The position numbers and the translations under genes were made by a program. Below the pieces are notes generated by a model, which worked only from the letters and a program-made list of their open reading frames with translations, was not told where the DNA came from and did no database searches. Positions 5,534-8,202 of a DNA stretch of 8,202 bases are shown in pieces. The stretch spans positions 1 to 8,202 of the forward strand of contig JAGGXO010000120.1 in the NCBI GenBank assembly GCA_021163015.1, read 5' to 3'. The stretch's first letter is position 1. Each line of letters begins with the position of its first letter. Source of the DNA: Candidatus Bipolaricaulota bacterium (GTDB lineage Bacteria > Bipolaricaulota > Bipolaricaulia > UBA7950 > UBA9294).

Positions 5534-6664
5534 ATGCTCTTTGCAGTAATCATGGCGGGAGGACGCGGCGAACGGCTGTGGCCGCTGAGCACGGAGAGGA
5601 TGCCGAAGCAGTTTCTGAACCTTCTCGGCGAAAGCACGCTCCTGCAGCAGACGGTAGCGCGCATCACTCCGCTGGTACCTCCCGAGAACGCATACATCGT
5701 CGTGGGGAGCACGCAAGTGGGAATTGTGCGCGAGCAGCTTCCCGAGCTTCCCGATGAGAACATCATCGTCGAGCCGATGGGGCGGGGAACGGCACCGTGC
5801 GTCGGTCTAGCGGCCACTCGCCTATCGCGGGTGGATCCAAGTGGCGTGATGATAGTACTCCCCGCCGACCACGCAATCGCGGATGAAGAACGCTTCCTAC
5901 AATTGTTGGACGATGCGGCGAGCGTCGCTTCGGCGGGAACGCACCTCGTCACTCTGGGAATCACCCCCAATCACCCGGCCACCGGATACGGTTACATCCA
6001 AGCACTCAACCACTTTGTGACAAGCGGCCCAGGCACAAGCTCCGAGGTGCTAGAAGTAAAGAGATTCACCGAGAAGCCGGATCTGGAGACTGCGGAACGA
6101 TTTCTCCAAGAAGGGGGATACTACTGGAACAGCGGGATGTTCGTCTGGCGAGTTGATGCCATCCTGCGCGAGATGAAAGAACACATGCCGAAGCTCCACG
6201 CCTCCCTGATGGAGATAGAAAAGTATGCGCAGGCATCAGATTATGAAGAAAACCTCGAGCGGATCTACGCCAAACAGGAGGCAAACTCGATCGACTACGG
6301 AGTACTCGAAAAAAGCGAGCACGTGTTGGTCATACCCACAGGCAATATAGGGTGGAGCGACGTCGGTGATTGGAGCGCACTCGGCGGGGTACTGGAGACA
6401 GATGAAGTGGGAAACCTTGTCCGCGCTTCACACATCGGAGTCGATACGTCAAACTGCACCATCATCTCCAAGCATGCATCAGAGAAAAGGCGTCTGGTCG
6501 CCACATTGGGTCTCTCGGATATCGTGATCATCGACACCGACGATGTCCTGCTCGTGATGGACAAGTCGCGCGCCCAGGAAGTGAAGAAAATTCTCAAGAT
6601 TCACGCCGCAAAGCAAGAAGACTGGAGGAATTCAGAAAGAGAAGGAGGTTCGTTACACGATTAG
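5534..6664 (+). CDS. manC: Mannose-1-phosphate guanylyltransferase (GDP-mannose pyrophosphorylase)
   Basis: A 376-residue cytoplasmic nucleotidyltransferase that converts mannose-1-phosphate and GTP to GDP-mannose and PPi. The N-terminal signature is AGGRGERLWPLSTERMPKQF (8-27), with the catalytic Arg14 and Lys25 of the G-x-G-x-R-x-W-P...PKQ loop. Other expected motifs are EPMGRGTAP (80-88), LPADH (109-113, metal-binding Asp112), GYGYI (151-155), FTEKP (178-182), WNSGMF (198-203), SIDYGVLEK (252-260) and GWSDVGDW (273-280). It is the short form lacking the C-terminal phosphomannose isomerase domain of bifunctional ManC/AlgA proteins. AAGGAGG (5521-5527) lies 6 nt before the ATG and 19 nt separate it from the previous gene, so it is the last gene of the operon. 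It links the mannose-1-phosphate released by the GH130 enzyme to the two GT4 proteins. Sequence after about residue 355 is a charged tail of no recognised function. Confidence 0.95.
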   Translation: MLFAVIMAGGRGERLWPLSTERMPKQFLNLLGESTLLQQTVARITPLVPPENAYIVVGSTQVGIVREQLPELPDENIIVEPMGRGTAPCVGLAATRLSRVDPSGVMIVLPADHAIADEERFLQLLDDAASVASAGTHLVTLGITPNHPATGYGYIQALNHFVTSGPGTSSEVLEVKRFTEKPDLETAERFLQEGGYYWNSGMFVWRVDAILREMKEHMPKLHASLMEIEKYAQASDYEENLERIYAKQEANSIDYGVLEKSEHVLVIPTGNIGWSDVGDWSALGGVLETDEVGNLVRASHIGVDTSNCTIISKHASEKRRLVATLGLSDIVIIDTDDVLLVMDKSRAQEVKKILKIHAAKQEDWRNSEREGGSLHD

Positions 6665-6742
6665 TAATGCTTCACCGGTATTATTCCAAGCCTGCTCCAG
6701 ATTAAACCAAGCATTGGCGTTTCAGTAATCACATCCTAACCT

Positions 6743-6769
6743 ATCCGCCAGACAAGGGATATGGCGGAT
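6743..6769. repeat. Perfect 8-bp inverted repeat: weak terminator or operator
   Basis: ATCCGCCA (6743-6750) and TGGCGGAT (6762-6769) are exact reverse complements separated by 11 nt. The stem could end transcription of the mannoside operon, although the downstream bases (TGGATCTTCG) lack a true T tract. It could equally bind a dimeric regulator in front of the exporter gene. The surrounding spacer (6665-6811) has about 45% G+C by count and encodes nothing convincing. Confidence 0.5.
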
Positions 6770-6811
6770 TGGATCTTCGATCGCAATCATCACCGTTGAA
6801 AGAGAGCTAAT

Positions 6812-8091
6812 ATGAACATATTCAGTCGCAAATCACGATTGACATCATTTTTCGCCCACTACACCTGAGTGACTTCCGTCTGTTATGGCTAGGACAAAGT
6901 GTATCGCTCCTTGGTGACCAGTTCTACTTCGTGGCCCTCACCTGGCTGACGCTTCAGATCACTGGGTCGGGCCTCGCGCTGGGAACCGTCCTGATGCTCG
7001 CTGCGATTCCCCGAGCCGCACTGATGCTCCTCGGTGGCGCACTGAGCGACCGCATCTCCTCGCGCCTGATCATGTTCATATCGAACGCCGTACGCGCCGT
7101 ACTGGTTGCCGCATTGACCGCCCTTGTCATCATGCACAGTGTGCAGTTGTGGCACCTTTGGGTCATGGCACTGCTCTTCGGGACCTTCGATGCGTTCTTC
7201 TACCCCGCCTTTCAATCGTTCATCCCGCGCCTCGTCCCCGATACGACCCTCGAACAGGCCAACTCCCTGGTCCAAGGAACATCCCACCTGAGCGTCCTGG
7301 TCGATCCCGCACTGGCGGGAGTCCTTGTCGCTACCACTGGGACGGCCACGGCGTTTGCGATCGACGCAGTAACGTTCGTCTTCGCGGCAATCACGGTGTC
7401 GATGATGCACAGCATGAGCAAGATAGTGGTGAGCACTGAGCCCACCGCAGATGCACCCGGCGACACGCAGGACACGGATCCTAAGAAGCGCGGACTGATC
7501 GCCGACGCTGTCGAAGGACTGCGCTACGCGTGGAACGACACGATCTTCCGAGCGCTTCTGTTCATCGTTGCGGCGATCAACTTCTCTTTTGCCGGCCCAA
7601 TGAACGTCGGGCTCGCCGCCACGGCCAAGATGCGTTTCGCCGAAGGAGCGACCGCATTCGGGGTGATGATGTCGGCCTGGGGCGGCGGAGCACTTGTAGG
7701 GACAATCATCGGAGGGCTGATCGCCCGCCCGAGACGTCGGGGGCTGATAACCATCGCCGTGACCTTTTTGTTGGGACTCGGCTTGGCATCGCTTGGCTGG
7801 GTTCCCGGCCTGTCCGTCGCAGTGGTAGTCATCGCCTTCATGAGCACCGCCGATGGCTTGATTGACGTGCTTCTCCTGGCGTGGCTACAATTGCGGACCG
7901 AGAAGCGGTTCCTCGGGCGGCTGATGAGCCTGGTGATGTTCGCTTCGCAAGGGCTGGCCCCGGTCTCGTATATTGTTGCGGGCGTGCTCGTCGACCATCA
8001 CCTCACGCTGATGTTCAACGCGGCGGGAGGGCTGGTTCTGCTCGCCACCGCGTACGCTGCGCTCAACCGTTCGATGCGCCAGATTGATTGA
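6812..8091 (+). CDS. MFS exporter (MFS_3-like), frameshifted near the N-terminus
   Basis: Residues encoded from 6853 to the TGA at 8089-8091 form an almost complete 12-helix major facilitator, related to drug and siderophore exporters of the MFS_3 type. The first helix begins RPLHLSDFRLLWLGQ and the loop 2-3 motif is GGALSDRISSR. PAFQSFIPRLVP followed by LEQANSL is typical of this subgroup, and a polar central loop separates the two halves. The frame runs open from 6811 but has no ATG, GTG or TTG before GTG 6931, which would cut through helix 1. The ATG at 6812 opens another frame (MNIFSRKSRLTSFF, stopping at TGA 6869-6871). One extra T in the run 6848-6852 would join the two into a normal 426-residue protein. 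The cause may be a sequencing or assembly error, a real mutation, or slippage. The ribosome site before 6812 is weak (GAGAG, 6802-6806). The substrate is unknown. Confidence 0.8.
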
Positions 8092-8118
8092 GTCAAACAA
8101 ACGGAGGCAATGAGGGTC

Positions 8119-8202
8119 ATGAACGGAATGCAACTAACACTTTGGGGAATTGCGGCAAGAACGGTCGTGGTTCACACTGTCACCTATTTCGCTGTAGGGT
8201 TC
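8119..8202 (+). CDS. Predicted small membrane protein, N-terminal fragment
   Basis: An open frame runs from ATG 8119 to the window edge (28 codons); an in-frame ATG at 8110 would add three residues. GGAGG (8103-8107) lies 11 nt before 8119 but only 2 nt before 8110, so 8119 is slightly preferred, though neither spacing is ideal. The peptide begins MNGMQLTLWGIAARTVVVHT and continues with a hydrophobic stretch, which looks like the start of a membrane helix. From memory, similar RTxVVHTVTYF starts occur in uncharacterised integral membrane proteins. The gap to the exporter stop codon is only 27 nt, suggesting co-transcription. Function unknown. Confidence 0.5.
   Translation, partial: MNGMQLTLWGIAARTVVVHTVTYFAVGF

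Noticed and set aside
5308..5970. 220-codon open frame on the - strand
   Set aside because: It runs antisense across the end of the fusion gene and the start of manC, both with strong motifs; the product is low-complexity Ser/Arg-rich.
6931..6933. GTG as the true start of the MFS exporter
   Set aside because: The upstream codons in the same frame encode the first half of helix 1, so initiation here would destroy that helix; there is no good ribosome site.

Overview
The window is a bacterial chromosomal segment with every recognisable gene on the + strand. G+C looks to be in the mid to high fifties by eye, and most starts carry a strong AGGAGG-type Shine-Dalgarno site 4-7 nt upstream. No tRNA, rRNA, CRISPR array, IS element or phage gene was seen. 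A membrane pyrophosphatase whose tail resembles the Na+-pumping Thermotoga type, next to a GH130/GT4/GDP-mannose cluster, is compatible with an anaerobic and perhaps thermophilic lineage (Thermotogota-, Bipolaricaulota- or Chloroflexota-like). The phylum cannot be fixed from this sequence.

Layout. (1) 1-146: last 47 codons of an ion-translocating membrane pyrophosphatase, closed by a good intrinsic terminator at 169-196. (2) 323-1086: a two-gene unit, a RimJ/RimL-type GNAT acetyltransferase and a 75-residue DUF5808-like protein whose ATG overlaps the acetyltransferase stop codon. (3) 1238-6664: a tightly packed four-gene operon made of a GH130 mannoside phosphorylase, a GT4 glycosyltransferase, a 761-residue fusion of a second GT4-like domain to a predicted (alpha/alpha)6-barrel carbohydrate domain, and a mannose-1-phosphate guanylyltransferase. 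(4) 6665-6811: a lower-G+C spacer with a perfect 8-bp inverted repeat. (5) 6812-8091: an MFS exporter whose first 40 residues are separated from the rest by an apparent one-base frameshift in a run of T. (6) 8119 to the edge: the start of a small predicted membrane protein, probably co-transcribed with the exporter.

How the genes work together. The operon contains the parts of a closed mannose circuit. GH130 phosphorolysis of a beta-mannoside gives alpha-mannose-1-phosphate, the guanylyltransferase turns it into GDP-mannose plus PPi, and the two GT4 enzymes can use an activated sugar to build a glycan. The barrel domain may trim or modify that glycan. This could be an intracellular mannan-like reserve, a compatible-solute-type glycoside, or a surface glycan. 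The most interesting parts are the GT4/barrel fusion, its altered GT4 catalytic signature, and the mismatch between retaining GT4 chemistry and the beta-mannoside specificity of GH130.
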